From: Corticium candelabrum | Lineage: Eukaryota; Porifera; Homoscleromorpha; Homosclerophorida; Plakinidae | Direction: 5' to 3' | NCBI RefSeq assembly: GCF_963422355.1 | Contig: NC_085094.1 | Span: forward strand, 338,001-402,000 | Length of the DNA stretch: 64,000 nt | In this document: in pieces, positions 11,501-26,000 of the stretch | Position numbering within the stretch: position 1 is the stretch's first letter | How the letters are laid out: each line of letters begins with the position of its first letter | Translations under genes and position numbers: made by a program | Notes under the pieces: generated by a model | Told to the model about the DNA's origin: nothing | The model's input: the letters and a program-made list of their open reading frames with translations, nothing else | Databases searched by the model: none

Positions 11501-14500
11501 CATGTACGTATGTCCAATCAAAGCAAAATTGTTGTCAGTCATGAACACCAGTTGGTCGATCAATGAGCAATGATCGACCGTTATATTCCACTCTGCAGTG
11601 GGTGTTCCCTACTTTGTAGAATTGACATTTATTATTATTAATAGTCCAAAAATTACTGGTTTTTTTACATTATTTATAATTGTTAGAGTTGCATGATCAG
11701 TGCATGGTTTTGGAAACATCCTTGTTATGTGTACATACAATTGTTTTGTGTAGGTGTGAAGGATGCTGGACACTCTGTAGAGTCTGACATGTTCTTTGAC
11801 ACACTAAAGGTAACAATTATGTTGTATTTGTCAACAGTTTACTGTATTACACTAGCTGAATAAATCATCTCCTTCCAATTACTGTTGACTCAACTCAGTT
11901 AAAGAACAATTATTGTATTCACTAAAGTGTGGGCAGAATGCAACAAAACAGAACAACCACTCACTTGGCTGTAAAAATCAGCTATAGAAATTCTAGAACG
12001 CACATGCGCAGTAGAGAGTTCTATAATTAAGTATCTAACTAAGCTAATTAGTTTCCAACACTCCCACTTAATTTGCAGAGTTAGTTGTGAAATTCTTCCA
12101 ATCCCATCAAAACACGTAGCTTCTCAAACTGGCCACGAGGAATACACTTTGTAAGTAAATCAGCAACCATCTCCAATGTGGGACAATACACGATAGTACC
12201 TTGTTCCAGTGCTTCTCGTATGAAAAGGAAACGAATATCGATATGCTTGGTCCTATTGGTTTGAGCTAGTGCAGTTGCTCCTTGGTTATCTTCCTTGACA
12301 ATAATCGCTTCTGCTTGCATATGCAAATTAGCAAACAGTTTCTGGAACCATACTGCCTCTTGTGCAGCCGTGCTCAAGGCTACATATTCAGCCTCTGATG
12401 TGGATAGTGCAACAACAGCCTGTTTCTTACTTAGCCAGCTTACTGCTCCACCAGCAAGTAGAAACACATTTCCAGTAGTTGAGTGTCTGTCATCCAGGTT
12501 ACTTCCAAAATCAGCATCAGAAAATCCTGTAACTGGTTTTTCATCTTTACAATACTTCAGTGCTAGATTCATTCTTTTCTTGAGGTAGCGAAACATTCTT
12601 TTCACTGCAGTTTGTGAGATTTTGTGGGATTAGAGCAATATTTAGAAACTGCTCCCACTGTATGTACGATATTCGGGCGAGTACCCGTTGCTATATAGAG
12701 CAGACTACTTACCATAGATGGACATTCAACTGGATCAATAGGTTTGCTCATGTGATCATCCTTGACTAACTTGACATTACAATGAGCTGGAGTAGATACA
12801 GGGTTAGCATCTGCAAGGCCAAACTTTCTGAGTAGCAGTGCTATCTACTGTTGCTGATGTAGCCAAACACAATTGTGTCCAGTGACAACATTCACCCCAA
12901 GACAGTAGTGAACCCATATCTTTCATTTTGAACTAGTCAGACAGTAGTTTGTTTGTTTCCAACAGGACTTTTATAACATCTATTATAAGAATAAAATCAT
13001 CAACATGGACTGCTATAATTACTGTGTGTTAATCAATTCGAATGAACATGCAAGGACAGCACTAGTCTGTGTGAGTCCAGCTTGCATCATAGACTCCTTT
13101 AGTACTTGATTCCAGCATCTAGGTGCCTGCTGCAAACCATAAAGAGATTTCTTTAATCTGCAAACACAATTTTCCTTTCCTGAAACTCGGTATGCATCTG
13201 GTTGCTTCGTGTAGATTCCTCATCAAGCTTTCCATTGAGGAACGCAGTAACTACATCCATTTAGCTATCGTATCCTTTAGAACAGCAAGGGCCAAGAGAG
13301 TACGAATTGATGAAAATGCACAACAGGTGAAAATGTCTCATTGAATCATGTCTTTGAGAGTATCCCTTAGCAACCAGCCTACTCTTGAATCGTACAACAT
13401 TGCCTTCTCCATTATATTTGACTTTGAATATCCTCGTTCTGGCGACTGCTGTTCTCCCCTCTGGAAGTTCTACCAGATCCCAGGTATCGTTCTCAATTAG
13501 ATAACAATGCTCTGAATCAGTTACCAGTTTCCATTCTCTTGCGTGTGAACTACTGAGTACTTCTTCAATTGTTTTTGGCTCAGTTGTCTCTTTTACATTA
13601 TAAGCATAATGCTTAACTTAACTGGCATCACTGTGTCTGCATATGCACTCCTAGCGGTGTCTGTAGATTTAGAATATCCATAGTAGTTTGGACGTCGAAT
13701 TACTCGTCTTGATCTTTGGGTTATCGCTTCTAGTTGAGATTCACCTTCAGTCATTTCATCTCCAGTCACAATTAATATTTTGAGTGAGATTGAAACATCT
13801 TTATCTGCTGATTTGAAAACCTGAAAGTCAATTTCGTTAGACGCAACATCAGCCTGTACCTTTTTGGATTTTTGCTATAGCCAATAAAGCACATTCTTCA
13901 AGACTTTTTATCAATTTTTCTCCTTTCTGTATCAGTAGGCTGTACACCCAAATACTCTTAAGATGGCTAACGTCAGGTCTATAGCCATACTAATTTTCAA
14001 AGGACGTACGATGCTCTTCGTTAGCAGATGTAGCAATGCAATTCCTAAGGTATGCAGCCGTTGCTGTTGCTTCAGCCAAAAATTTATTGGGTAGATTAGT
14101 GTGTGATAGCATTGCCCGAGCTGATTTCATGAGGGTACTGTTTATTCGTTTGGCTACACCATTTTGTTGAGGTGAGTGCGGTGCAGTGAGCTGATGTTCA
14201 ATTCCTTTAGAAATAAGATATGCCTGAAAGTTTGTGGATATATGCTCACCCCCGTTGCCTGTCTTTAGTTTCATTATTGGCATACCACACTCTATTGTCA
14301 CAATTGTCTTAAACAACTTGAATTTTTCAAATACCTCTGTTTTGAGCTTTAAGCCCAGTTCACAGTACGACGCTAACGCTGACGTTGACGCTGATGTTGA
14401 CACTGGAATAGAAATGAATTCTATTCCAGTGTCAGCGTCAGCATCAACATCAAAGCATGCCGCCTGCATCAAGACGGTGTCTTTGATGTTGACACTCAGC

Positions 14501-17500
14501 TGAGCGTCAGCGTCACTACTGTGAATCGGGCTTAATAAGTTAAACAGAGACATACCTCGAATAGTCATCTATAAATGTAACAAAGTATCGACTCTCATAA
14601 ATGTAGCAAAGTATCGACTCCCACCAATCAACTCTACTTGAAGTGGTCCACATACATCACTATGGACAAGTTCTAGTTTACATTTTGACTGTTTTGTGTC
14701 AAGGATTTAAATTGCTTTCGTTGCATCTTTCCATTTATGCATCTTTCACAAAGTGACAGTTTTGATGTTATAGGTCACTTGATGCCAGATACTTAGCCTT
14801 GCTTCACAACAATATTGAGTTGTTGCCCATTCAAGTGACCCAATCGCTGATGCCGTAGATCAACTTCTGGCTGATCTTCCGACCCCATTAAAGCACTTTC
14901 TTTACCAATTATGACTTTGCACTTCAAGTGATATAGTTTTCCAGCTACAAAACCCATTTCTTGCAAACTTCCTGACTATTGAGCTTTCTCTCATGATGGA
15001 TTAGTTGCTGCTGAACAAAAGCCATAGTTAGATTGTCTACACATGTATCAAAAACAGTGACTACAGTGGAGAATGATGAGGGCAAACTTTCAAGAAGAGA
15101 AACTACTTGATCTTGTTTAGGAATTGGTGCACCAATTGAGTTAAGTTTATGTCAGTTCTTTCGTTTCCTTTAGATGGGTGTCAGTTGAATTGCATTCATT
15201 CAATTCCTTTCAAAAATACTGTTTCTTAAGAGTTTATTAGTGAGACTGTCTCACTCGAAATGCTTCTTGAGAGCATTCCAGGCTTCCTTTGGTTCTTCAT
15301 AAGAGGTTATGAGATATAATTGAGATGTACTGACGGACATAACAAGGATTGAAAATGCCTTTTACGCTCACTTTGATGCTTAGCTCGTTCTAATGTTGCA
15401 TTTTGCGGAAGTACAACTGATCCATCAACATACTTCCACATGACATTGAAAGTGAGGCAATACAGTATGTGCTACCTGCATACTGCTTTCACAAATAGCT
15501 TAATTAGTAAACCATGCCAAGAGTTTGCTCAATAGCTTAATGCACATCTAAAAATACTAACCAAACTAGGAGGAGTGCAATCACATGAATCTACATGCAG
15601 AGGATAATAGCATGACACAGTGAATTTGAAATGACTCATGACAGATTTGAAATGACTGTGAATGAATTTGAATTGACAGTTGACCAATTTGAAATGACTG
15701 TGAATAATTTGAAATGGCAAGTGATCAATGAATCTGATTTGACATAATGCCCATTTGAAGTGACACAGTATGAACTCGAACTGACAGCGTACGAATTTGA
15801 ACTGACAAGTACAATTTGAATTGACATAATGCCAATTTGAAGTGCCTATGAACGAATTTGATCTGGAAATAGTGTAGTTGGCAAACATCATGAGTTTCTG
15901 CATTGTTTTACATTTTGCAGCTACACTATCTTTTGCACTTTCCAAAGTCTTGGCTGTAAGTACCACTTTATCTAATGATTGGGGTAAAGGGTTCTCTCTC
16001 TCATGTAAAAAAATTGCTGCAAGATTATACATCTTGAATACCAGCGATGAAAATGTTCCTCACTCTATCCTCATGCTTTACTGTGGTGAAAAGAGCTGTT
16101 AGCCACATTAAAAAGCGTATTCTTGCACCCTGTCAACTTCGACTACTCATTCTACAATTTTCATGAATTGTGCTTACAACGAAGAAAGTTTGAACTTTTC
16201 AAGCTGCTGTTCAACTGCAAAGTTTTCAGTGCCTCTCGGGAGAACAGAATTTTCTAAGCACATACGTATTACATCACCTAGATTCTTGACAAACAAACTT
16301 TTCATTTTTGGAGATGCTGTGGTTTTTTGTAGCTAACTCCAAATAAACCTCAAATAATCAATGAACCAGCTATTAAAATGTCATAAAAAATCTTTACTTC
16401 CTACATTTTAATACACCAATTGATCGACCTGTAAAGTCTTTCTCTTTCAAGTCCATGAATTCCAATGTCAGTTTTGAACTCATTCTCACAACGGGAATTT
16501 TGGCCAACAAGACCTTTATTTGTTCCAACTCAACAAGCTTACATGTACTTGCAGCTGGATTCGAGCTCTGTACTTCAGTCAAACGCTAACAAAGTTTCCG
16601 GATTCCACAAATACTACCAAGAGCTACGTTTGGTTCGCAAAGTGCAAGAGCAGTCTTAACTATCTTTGAACTAATTGTAATTCTCTTTGTTTTTGAAGCC
16701 ATATTGTCTTGCCACAGCCTTGTTTCTGTGTAGCAACATATTGTTTTTTATTTCTTCTAATTTGCTAAAAAGGGTAGAAATCTACATTCTTTTATTGACA
16801 AACGTAACAACCAATTGGTGTTTCCATAATTCACCTATACACTGCTATTGCGTCTTTCAGTCACCTCCAGCATGCAAGGTGAAAGGTTGTTCTTGTCAAC
16901 TTTATTGCTTTAGTCACTGGATTTTGCTTGTGCACGCTGAATCCATAGACGTCAAAAGTGAAGCTGTCATCATGTTCTGGACTTCTCCTGCGATGACATG
17001 ATTTTCTGCCGATGGAACCTGCCTCTGCTTGCACGCGGATATCTCTGTAACAGTGTATCAGATCTCCACCAAATTTCAACTGCCTGTTTCCAATATCTGA
17101 CGGTACGCGCGGAGCGTTTTGATTATTACAGGCGGTGTCCATAAAACCAAGGTATTTTTTAGTATATCCGGGTCCTTCAAATTCATGACACTCTGCGTTT
17201 GCCCGTGTAACACTTGAAGACCTGTCCCGTTCGACACGACCTCAAACTAGGCCTTTTGTTCATGTAGGTATCTCATACATGCAGTTACGTTTTGACCTTT
17301 GTCGTCTATAACGTCATCACTATCCGATGACGTCACAAAAGAGACTCACTACAAATCTTGAAAAAGGCACCAGAAGTGGGATAAGTTTTTCCAATGTCTT
17401 AAAAACTGTACAATGCATAGAACCATGCATGGACAAGTTTTTTTTCGGCGTCTAGAGCAAAATTGCGTCATTGGGAACGTGCACTAGACTCCGCCATCTG

Positions 17501-18336
17501 TGACGTCTAGGCCGATTGAACCGTCTTCACTCGCACATGAATTTGTCTGGAACGGCCCATATATGCATCAGATCTTCATCGAATTTAAACTCCCGATTCC
17601 TGACATCTTGCTGTACGTGTCGTTTAGTGGCAGGATGGGATATACCGTATAACTGGTTATTTCTGCAGTCTTGAAAATTTCTGCGATTTGAGAATTTAGA
17701 CAAAAGTTTTAATTACTGTGAATTAAATTTCTGAGTTCTAACCAGGAAGACAGTTACTGGTACACACATGTACCAGTACACGTGTATATACATATGTCTG
17801 AACAGTGACTTCTTGGGACTCCGAGGATAAGTCTAAATATCTGCAAGAAATATCATGATTGCAGAAATAACCGGTTAACACTGTACTTCATGGATGCATA
17901 CAATGATAAATTAATTTACTAACAACTAATAATCTAATCTGCCCGTTCAGAGAATGGGATGGTGAGCTAGTAGAATATATGCCATTACAGATCCCGTTCT
18001 TTGCCCAGGCTGATGTCAGTTTGAAACTTGTTATTGTGACCTGTTTCACTTGAGAAGAGAATGAGATTCCCTTCTTCGCCTGGGCTAATTGGATTATGGA
18101 CTGTTAGTTTATATCCTGTTGAAGACAAATGAAAATGTAACTGAGTGTGCCATTTCGAAAATTCTTGTTCAGAAATATGTATCGGGGTAGCAGGAACTTG
18201 AAGTTACGTGCAGTTACTCACCCGTATATAATGCAATCAAAGGTCTCGTCTCGCAAGCATTTTACAGTTCTGTTGGACGTCATCGCTTTGAATATGTTGC
18301 TACTGTTGCAAGAAACATGTGTATCGAAGGTGGCAG

Positions 18337-18421
<85 letters not shown>

Positions 18422-21400
18422 GTACTGACGCTATTAATACCCCAGGCCTCAAGTAAAGTCCCATCCCTACCTTTGGTCCAGGTCCTTTTTGTTCTTTAAT
18501 TGGTGCTAATTGGCGCTTTCCATATAGACTAGCTTCTTTAATTGCCTACGCATTTGGCAACGTGTTCTAGGCAGCCATGCCCAAGAGATATTGTAGCTTC
18601 ACTGTTGAATACAAGATCAGCGTTGTTGAATGGCATCGAGGCAATGGCTCAGTGGTGTCAAAAACCGCCAACCAATTTATCATTGATCGGAAGTGAGTGC
18701 GGGACTGGAATGCAAAGTACGAGGAGCTAAAGCGACACGAATCAACTCCGAAAGGAAAGAAAGCAAGAAAGATGCACGACGGACGTGAACCATTAAGTGT
18801 ACAGCTTGATGACCGGGTGTTTGACTTTTTGCAAGAGAGGCGAAACTTTGCATGGCAGTTTCTAACGTCGCACTGATAGACGAAGCAAAGCGAGTTGCTG
18901 CAGAAATAAACATTGTAGGATTTAAAGCAAGCAATGGATGGCTTGTCAGGTGGAAGCAACGCTATAACGTAGGACTACGGCGCGAAATGAATGAGTCTCA
19001 AGCCCTTCCGGAGCATTATCAAGATGACCTTCTCGGATTTTGCTGACAAATTATCCGGTTGTGTGAGACACTTGTCAATTGATTAAGTTAATTACTTCTG
19101 CCAATTAACACCTCCAGGTGTCAGGTTTTGAGTAAAGTTCCATCCCCAAGTTTACCTTTGATGCTAGCCAACCATGGGGTGGAGTATTAATCGCTTCAGT
19201 ACGGTATATATACAAAGCCACGACTCATCTGACTCACGGGTTTTGACAGTCCAGTTGGATGTCGTCACTTTGAAGACGTCGCTGGCGTTGCAGGGAACAG
19301 GTGTATTGAATGCGGCAGGTATTCGAAGCGTGTAAATGGGCCAATGAAGGGTAAGAAATTTTCTCAAGACCTGGATATACTAAAAGATATCTTGCCTTCT
19401 TCGAAGTCACCTACAATACACAGCATGCTTTCCGTGTACCATCCGAGGTCAGGAACAGGCAGTTTAAATTTGGTGGAGATCTGATGTGTCATTCCAGAGA
19501 TATTTGCGCACAAGTGGATGCATTTTTTATCTGCAGGAAATCGCATTGTCCCGGGAGAAGTCCGGAAGGCGACGGCAGCTTGACTTTCGACCTGTGTCGT
19601 TTTGGCGTGTGCAAGCAAAATTTGGCGGAGATCAGACGCGAGGCGGCGGAGATGCGGGTGGCCGCACATACAGACAGACAGACAGATGGACAGACTGACG
19701 GACAAACAGCTTTCCTTTATACATAGAGATGCTGAGCTAATTCCGTATGAACATCATTTTATGTTTAAAGAGCCCTTTATGCATAAGAATAATCAAGTAT
19801 TCTACATATGGTTATAAGCATGGATAAATTCAGTTAGTGATCTCTATTTTATCCAGCATGCTGAAAATACCTAGTTGGATGTAGGATATTGATCTACTGT
19901 CAGGAATCAGTTGACTTTATGAAATCCTCACAGATCTTATAGTATGTTCTGACAATTTTACAATGTTGATTGTAGGAATGCACAAGAATATTTACCAACT
20001 ATAAAACTTGCCATTTCACATTCTTTCGAACGAGTTGATGTTTCAGTGCTGCCTAACTTTCCGTAGTATCGACTCCACATTTGATCAGGGCTAAGGGTAT
20101 CTAAATTGGCAACTACTTTTGTAGGAGTTTTTTATTGTGCTTGTGTAGACTTTGTCTTCTAGGATTTATTTTTCTGCTTGATTCAGTTCTTGTTTCTGAC
20201 CTGTCTATTATGTATAATTGGTTTCTCTCTTTGGGGTTGCTGTGGGCACACCCTGTGATGGTGATCTGGAACTCCACAACTACTTTTAGTCTGCTGTGGA
20301 AAAACCCCACCAGTTTGAAAATGTTTTCTCTACGTTGACTCGGTTTACATTAATGTTTTTTGTAGTTTTGTGAACCATGTTGCCGCTTACTTAGTCCTTG
20401 GCACCTTGCAATATCCCTCCCAGCATCAATCATTTTTCGAATGACTGCTTTATAGATCCTCTTGTTGCTGCTTACTTGGTCTTTGGCACCTTTCATCGTC
20501 CATCATCTATCTTTTGTCAAATGACTGCTTTATAGATCTTTTTCGTAAAGCATTTGAATCATCTGATCATTTTCAAGTTAGTTACAAATATGTCTCTAAC
20601 TCACCCTATGCAGTTTGCATTTTTCATTGTATCAGTAGGATTTGAGTGGACCAAGTCACCGTCTTGTTTGTGTCTCTAGTGTGAACATTCTTTATGTTTA
20701 CTTTACTCTTGCATTGAAACGTTTTATCTTTTGGAGTTCCACTGTAATAACTTCAATATCTCATTTTGATCTAGACATTTTGAGACGCAGTTGAATGTCT
20801 TCCTGGAAGCATTTTATGAATAGATTATGAAGTGTATTCTGTAAATGTTTTATGGCTAGCTCCTACAAAGTTTAGATAAAATCTAAATTAACTTCTATCC
20901 AGCTATTGATTTCCTTAAAGTCGCTCTCCAGAGATGTGCGCTAGGCTACTGGCTCCGCCTTCACTGGCTAATGGGAAATCCATACTGACCAAGAGCGTGT
21001 TCACACCGAGCCTAATCATGACTCTTCGTTAGTGCACTAACGCCACTGTTCACACTGGTTCTAATCATGATTAGTGTAAAGCCATTCTAACACTGTAAAA
21101 AGCAGCATTACAACTGCATTAGTTGCATTAATGGTTGTAGGTGACTTTGGCATGTGAAGTAGTACACAAGAAGAGCATGCCGCCGATGTTTCTGATGTGA
21201 TGTTGTAATTTGGATGCTGCTACGAACACAGCAACAACGTGCTGACATATAAGCAAGAGCAGAGGTGGAATACATGTTTACACTAATGTTAGCCTAATCA
21301 TAGCTAGCTTAATCATAGTTAGTCCAGATGTCAGTGTGAACACGCTCCAAATTGGATAACTGGGCGCTATCTCAGAGCAAACCCGACATATGTGTGTTAA

Positions 21401-23002
21401 GAACATTTCATAACTTCAAAACTGATAGGGCCGTTTCAAGAATTTCATCTGCCAATGTAGCTGTTTTGGCATGTACTCAGATTACATTGATCCTTACTGA
21501 TGCAATCACGTTCCTAGAAATGATGTCTTTGTGGTTTTGTTACCGTTGTGCTACTTTCAGACAGTGTACAGACTGACCTTTTCGTGCGATTTAGCTTCAT
21601 CCCGCAACATTTGAGAGAATCGGTGTTTGAGAGGTTCTTTGCCGTTGAAGTCAATGGACGCTGTTGTCGATCGTCTTCTAACAGTTTACAAGGCATTCAT
21701 CCGTATCACTTCAGCCGACCACACTCCAGTTAGGAGTGGTTTTCGTCATTTTCATGAGCTTACAAAACGTACACTTTTTGTCTACCCCTCTTCCTCCCAA
21801 AAGCTTATTTTAAAATGACAATATTCTGATCATGTGCTGACACGACATGCAATAGGCAGCAATGCAATGTGACATGAGTATGTCGATCACTACTACCATT
21901 AATCAAACTAAAAGCAATGCAGCGTTCCGAATCTTTTCTGCTTCTTTTCCATCTTTTCCTCGCTGCTTCGAGCACGAGGCAGAGTTTGGCCTTGTCTTTT
22001 GCAGCAGCTGTCTACTCCTTCTGTCCGGCATGCACTGCCTCGAGCTCGCTTCATGATTGATGTTTGGTGTCGAACACAAAGACATTAAGAAGTGATTATA
22101 CAGACAGTGCGGATTCTTGTGCATTATATGGGCAACATGTAAACAAAGACTGAAAGTCTTGAAAGACTTCCCTGCAGATCTCCATGAATACCCAGATTTA
22201 GTCAAGATGCGCATGGGTGAACCTTCCAATTCCAGACTATGTCAAATGATCGCAACTCAAAACCGTTTAACCATCTAATAAGGGTCATGTGCAATGTGTC
22301 CCTCGAGCATTTTAAAGGGGAGTCCAACAAAAATGAGCTTAACTTGTATGAGTAGATCTTACAAAGACAAATCGATCGGCATAAGTTACTCTGTTATCTT
22401 TGCTTTCGTAATTGAGAACGAGCAATGTTTCTGTGATGTGCAATGCCCACGTGCCCGCTTTCCGCTTCCTGGTTGATTTAGCTCTTCCCACTGCAAACTA
22501 ATCAATGCGCTTACGGATTAATGCTACTGATAGATCGAGAATGCCGAATGTGATTGTGAAGATACTTGAAGATACTTGAAGATCTGCTTTCTTGCCATTG
22601 GTGGTTCCTCTCTAAAGTAAAATAGTGTTGGTAGAGCTGTTTTTCTGTCAGACTTTCTAGCAGAATTCCTCATTACTACGGCTTGCCTAGAGAACGTGCT
22701 TTTTGCTTGAGTATTTGGTTATCCTTGTTCTGTAATATCCGGAGAGAATCGTTCCGCCGTCTAGCGTGTGCTACAGAGGACGTTACTCTTTTTCACATCC
22801 GTTCTGCTCACTTTCTTTTGCCGGTGATTGGTAGGTTACAGTCCCAGATGTGAAATTAGGACCAGCCTGTTGTTGCACACGCCAGATGGCACGCTAAACG
22901 TTTCTCTTCGGATATTAATTAAAGAACAAGGATAAACAAATACTCAAACAAAAGCACGTTCTCTAGGTAAGCCGTAGTAATGAGGAATTCTGCTTGAAAG
23001 TT

Positions 23003-23056
<54 letters not shown>

Positions 23057-26000
23057 AGTCATTTAATTAGCAATTACTGATTCACAGCACATTAATTTTG
23101 TAATGCAAGTGTCACACATGCTTCACCCAGGGAAACCGCGGAGCATGTGATAGTGCCAACACAGGCAGATATTGTACTATAAAAACTGGAAATTGAATTG
23201 CAGGCGCAAGGCAGCAACTTGAGACATGTAGCTGAGCAGAGTTATTATAGTTGAATTGAGTTGCTGCTTGTTGATCATGAGTGATGCTGTTGTATATGCC
23301 AATTACTGGATGCAAAAAGACAATAAATCAGTTTGTATAGAATCTTGGTATAATTTGAAAATGTAGTCTTAATGAATAATATCATTGGTGAAAATATTAA
23401 TGTGGGTATAATTGTTTATGTCCATGCTAGGTGAAGTGCAAAGAAGGAAGTTTTGACCAAATTGTGAGCAGACTGGAAGAAAAGAAAATCAACTTGAGAA
23501 TTTATAGTAGAAATCATATTGGTGTATCACTGGATGAGATGGTCACAGATTCTGATTTGGAAGATCTGTTGTACTGCTTTGGCAGCGCAGCGAGTCTTGT
23601 ACGTTTATTGGCTTAATGATGTGAACTCTTGTCATAGCTGGGTTTGATGACTTGCAATGGTTTGTGTTCATTATAGGTTGATTTAGTAGCAGCAGCTGAT
23701 AGTAGAGTGAATGATTTGACAGAAAAGGGTTTATCTCGAACTTCTTCATTTTTGATGCATGCTGTTTTCAACAGTCACCAGTCTGAAACAAAATTAGTTC
23801 GTTACATGAAGCTTTTGGAAAACAAAGATGTTTCACTGGTTCATTCAATGATTCCGTTGGGTTCATGCACTATGAAGTTGAACAGCTCAGTTGAGATGGA
23901 ACCTGTTACTTGGTCAGCATTTGCCAGTCTTCATCCTTTCTGTCCTCTTACTCAAGCTCGTGGGTACCATGAGATGATCAAGGAATTGAGTGATGACTTG
24001 TGTGAAATCACTGGTTATGATGGCATTTCATTTCAACCAAATAGGTACACAGGAAGTAGTACTTTGTAATGCAGCTTGTTTCATTTAGTCAAACTTGTCT
24101 GTTAGTGGTGCTCAGGGTGAATATGCTGGACTTTGTGTTATCAAAGCTTATCTAGCTGACGTTGGACAAGGACATAGAAATGTTGCAATGCTTTAGATTT
24201 ATTGCTATGGCTTTGTCTATATTATTCTAATCTGTGCAGGTATGTCTAATTCCAGACTCAGCTCATGGCACCAACCCAGCATCTGCACACATGGCAGGGA
24301 TGACTATCAGAGTAGTGAAAACGGACCCAAATACTGGATGTGTTGATGTTGATGATTTCAAGCGACTTGTTGATGGCTGCTCAGACACTCTGGCTGCTAC
24401 AATGATTACATATCCATCAACTAGTGGAGTTTTTGAAGAATCAGTGAGGTTTGGATTGTTTGTGCAAATTATGAGTATCGTTTGCAAGAAAGGGAGTGTG
24501 TCATGTCTACTTGTTTTTAATTTTTATTTGGAACTGATATTGAATTTATTAGACTGTACCAGCCTATGTTTCATTTATATGGACAGTCCACTTAGAGTAG
24601 ATTAAATTAACTGGGTTTTGAAGCTGGTGAGACAGTCAAGAGTGATTAAGGATTCTTAAAGTTTACATTAAACTAATATTTTTGTTTTTTAGTTAATTAA
24701 TTAAGTTAATTAAGCTACGAGGGTAAAGAAGGACACCACAATAAGTGGTGGACTGCTTTGTGAGAAGCTCACTCTAAACGGGCTGAATTGACTTCCAGTT
24801 TGTCTGTCGGCATGTTGCTATCTTTGTATCTGTTTGTTTGTAAGCGTGTGTCACGCTCAGGGAGTTTGTCAAGCCAATCAGCAGTTGTTCTGGGACACGA
24901 AAAGTAAGTGATGTAAAACTAGCTTGTCAGCGTGAATCACTCTGGGGGTTCGTTGAGTCCTTTTGGGGCACCAACAATAAATGACGTAACAATCCCGCGC
25001 ATTATGACAGAAAAACTGAGATGTCATTTACTCATTCTAAGGTCAAACCGTCGTCAAACTGAGAAGCGCACAGCAAAGTTCAGGTAATAGTTGTACGCGT
25101 CTGTTACTTTTTACAGAAGAATCGCAAAACAAACGAATTTATCGTTCTTCAAGAAGCCAAGCCAAGGCCCCATGGGACCATGCATGCGCACAACCAACAT
25201 GCATCATCCGCGACCTTCAAGGATCAATATGTTAGAGAGGTGTAAGCATACAAAAGTACTGATGATGAACGATTGACATTGTCTTGCAAGAAAGATGTGT
25301 AGGAAACATTGATGCTGCTTTCTTCTGAATCCGGTTGCTAGACATGTCACTTCACATTATTTCTCATGCAGGTAGGAGACTTACGAGATTGATCTCTAAA
25401 GTTAGAGCTACGAATTAAGAACGAAAGATAATAGCAACGGCTTAACAAGAGCATGATAATCGGTCCACGTCAATATATAGCTTCAATTGCAAGTGATGCA
25501 AGAGCGCTACAGAATTGAGAAATGACGTGGATAACAAGCGCACTCCGTGCAAGATCTAGAGTTAACACAGCTACCTGTCATGCATATGAATGAGCTGAAT
25601 TCAAAGTAGTGTCACTATGGGACATTGATGATATTTAGCTAACAATCTTTAATCACATCGACGCATCCCTGTGTTTTCAAAGAATTATGAATTCCAGCAA
25701 CAAGGTAATGATTAATTAATGATAGTGACAATACATAGACAGATTTAATATAGTTTACATTGATATTCACAATAAACACACACGCGCGCGCGCTCGTAGC
25801 TTTGAAGCGACGGTGTAAACACAGGTTTATTGACTAGTAGGTAAGAATTAGACTTGTTAGATGTCTTTGCTTATAGCTTGACTCTACTGTGGGGTTGATG
25901 GCAAGTTGCAGTGCTGTTGTAATTTATTGTAGATCAGCAGCAGAGGGTATTGTAAGTTGGGGAACGTTGATGCTGACCAAGCATCCACAAGGGTCCAACT

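Larger units (their letters stand above)
11885..15485 (-). mobile_element. Ty1/copia retrotransposon, decayed
   Basis: Minus-strand pieces in the order gag, integrase, reverse transcriptase, RNase H identify a Ty1/copia element (integrase before RT is diagnostic). After the RNase H stop, a purine tract (AAGTGGGAG, 12061-12070) is followed at 12060 by TGTTGGAAAC, a typical start of a copia LTR. That LTR probably extends down to about 11885. No matching 5' LTR was found above 15485, so that end seems truncated or replaced. The RT is full of stops. A MITE (14349-14535) lies inside the integrase. Confidence 0.8.

Noticed and set aside
18341..18416. TATA-like promoter
   Set aside because: A pure microsatellite; no gene starts next to it.
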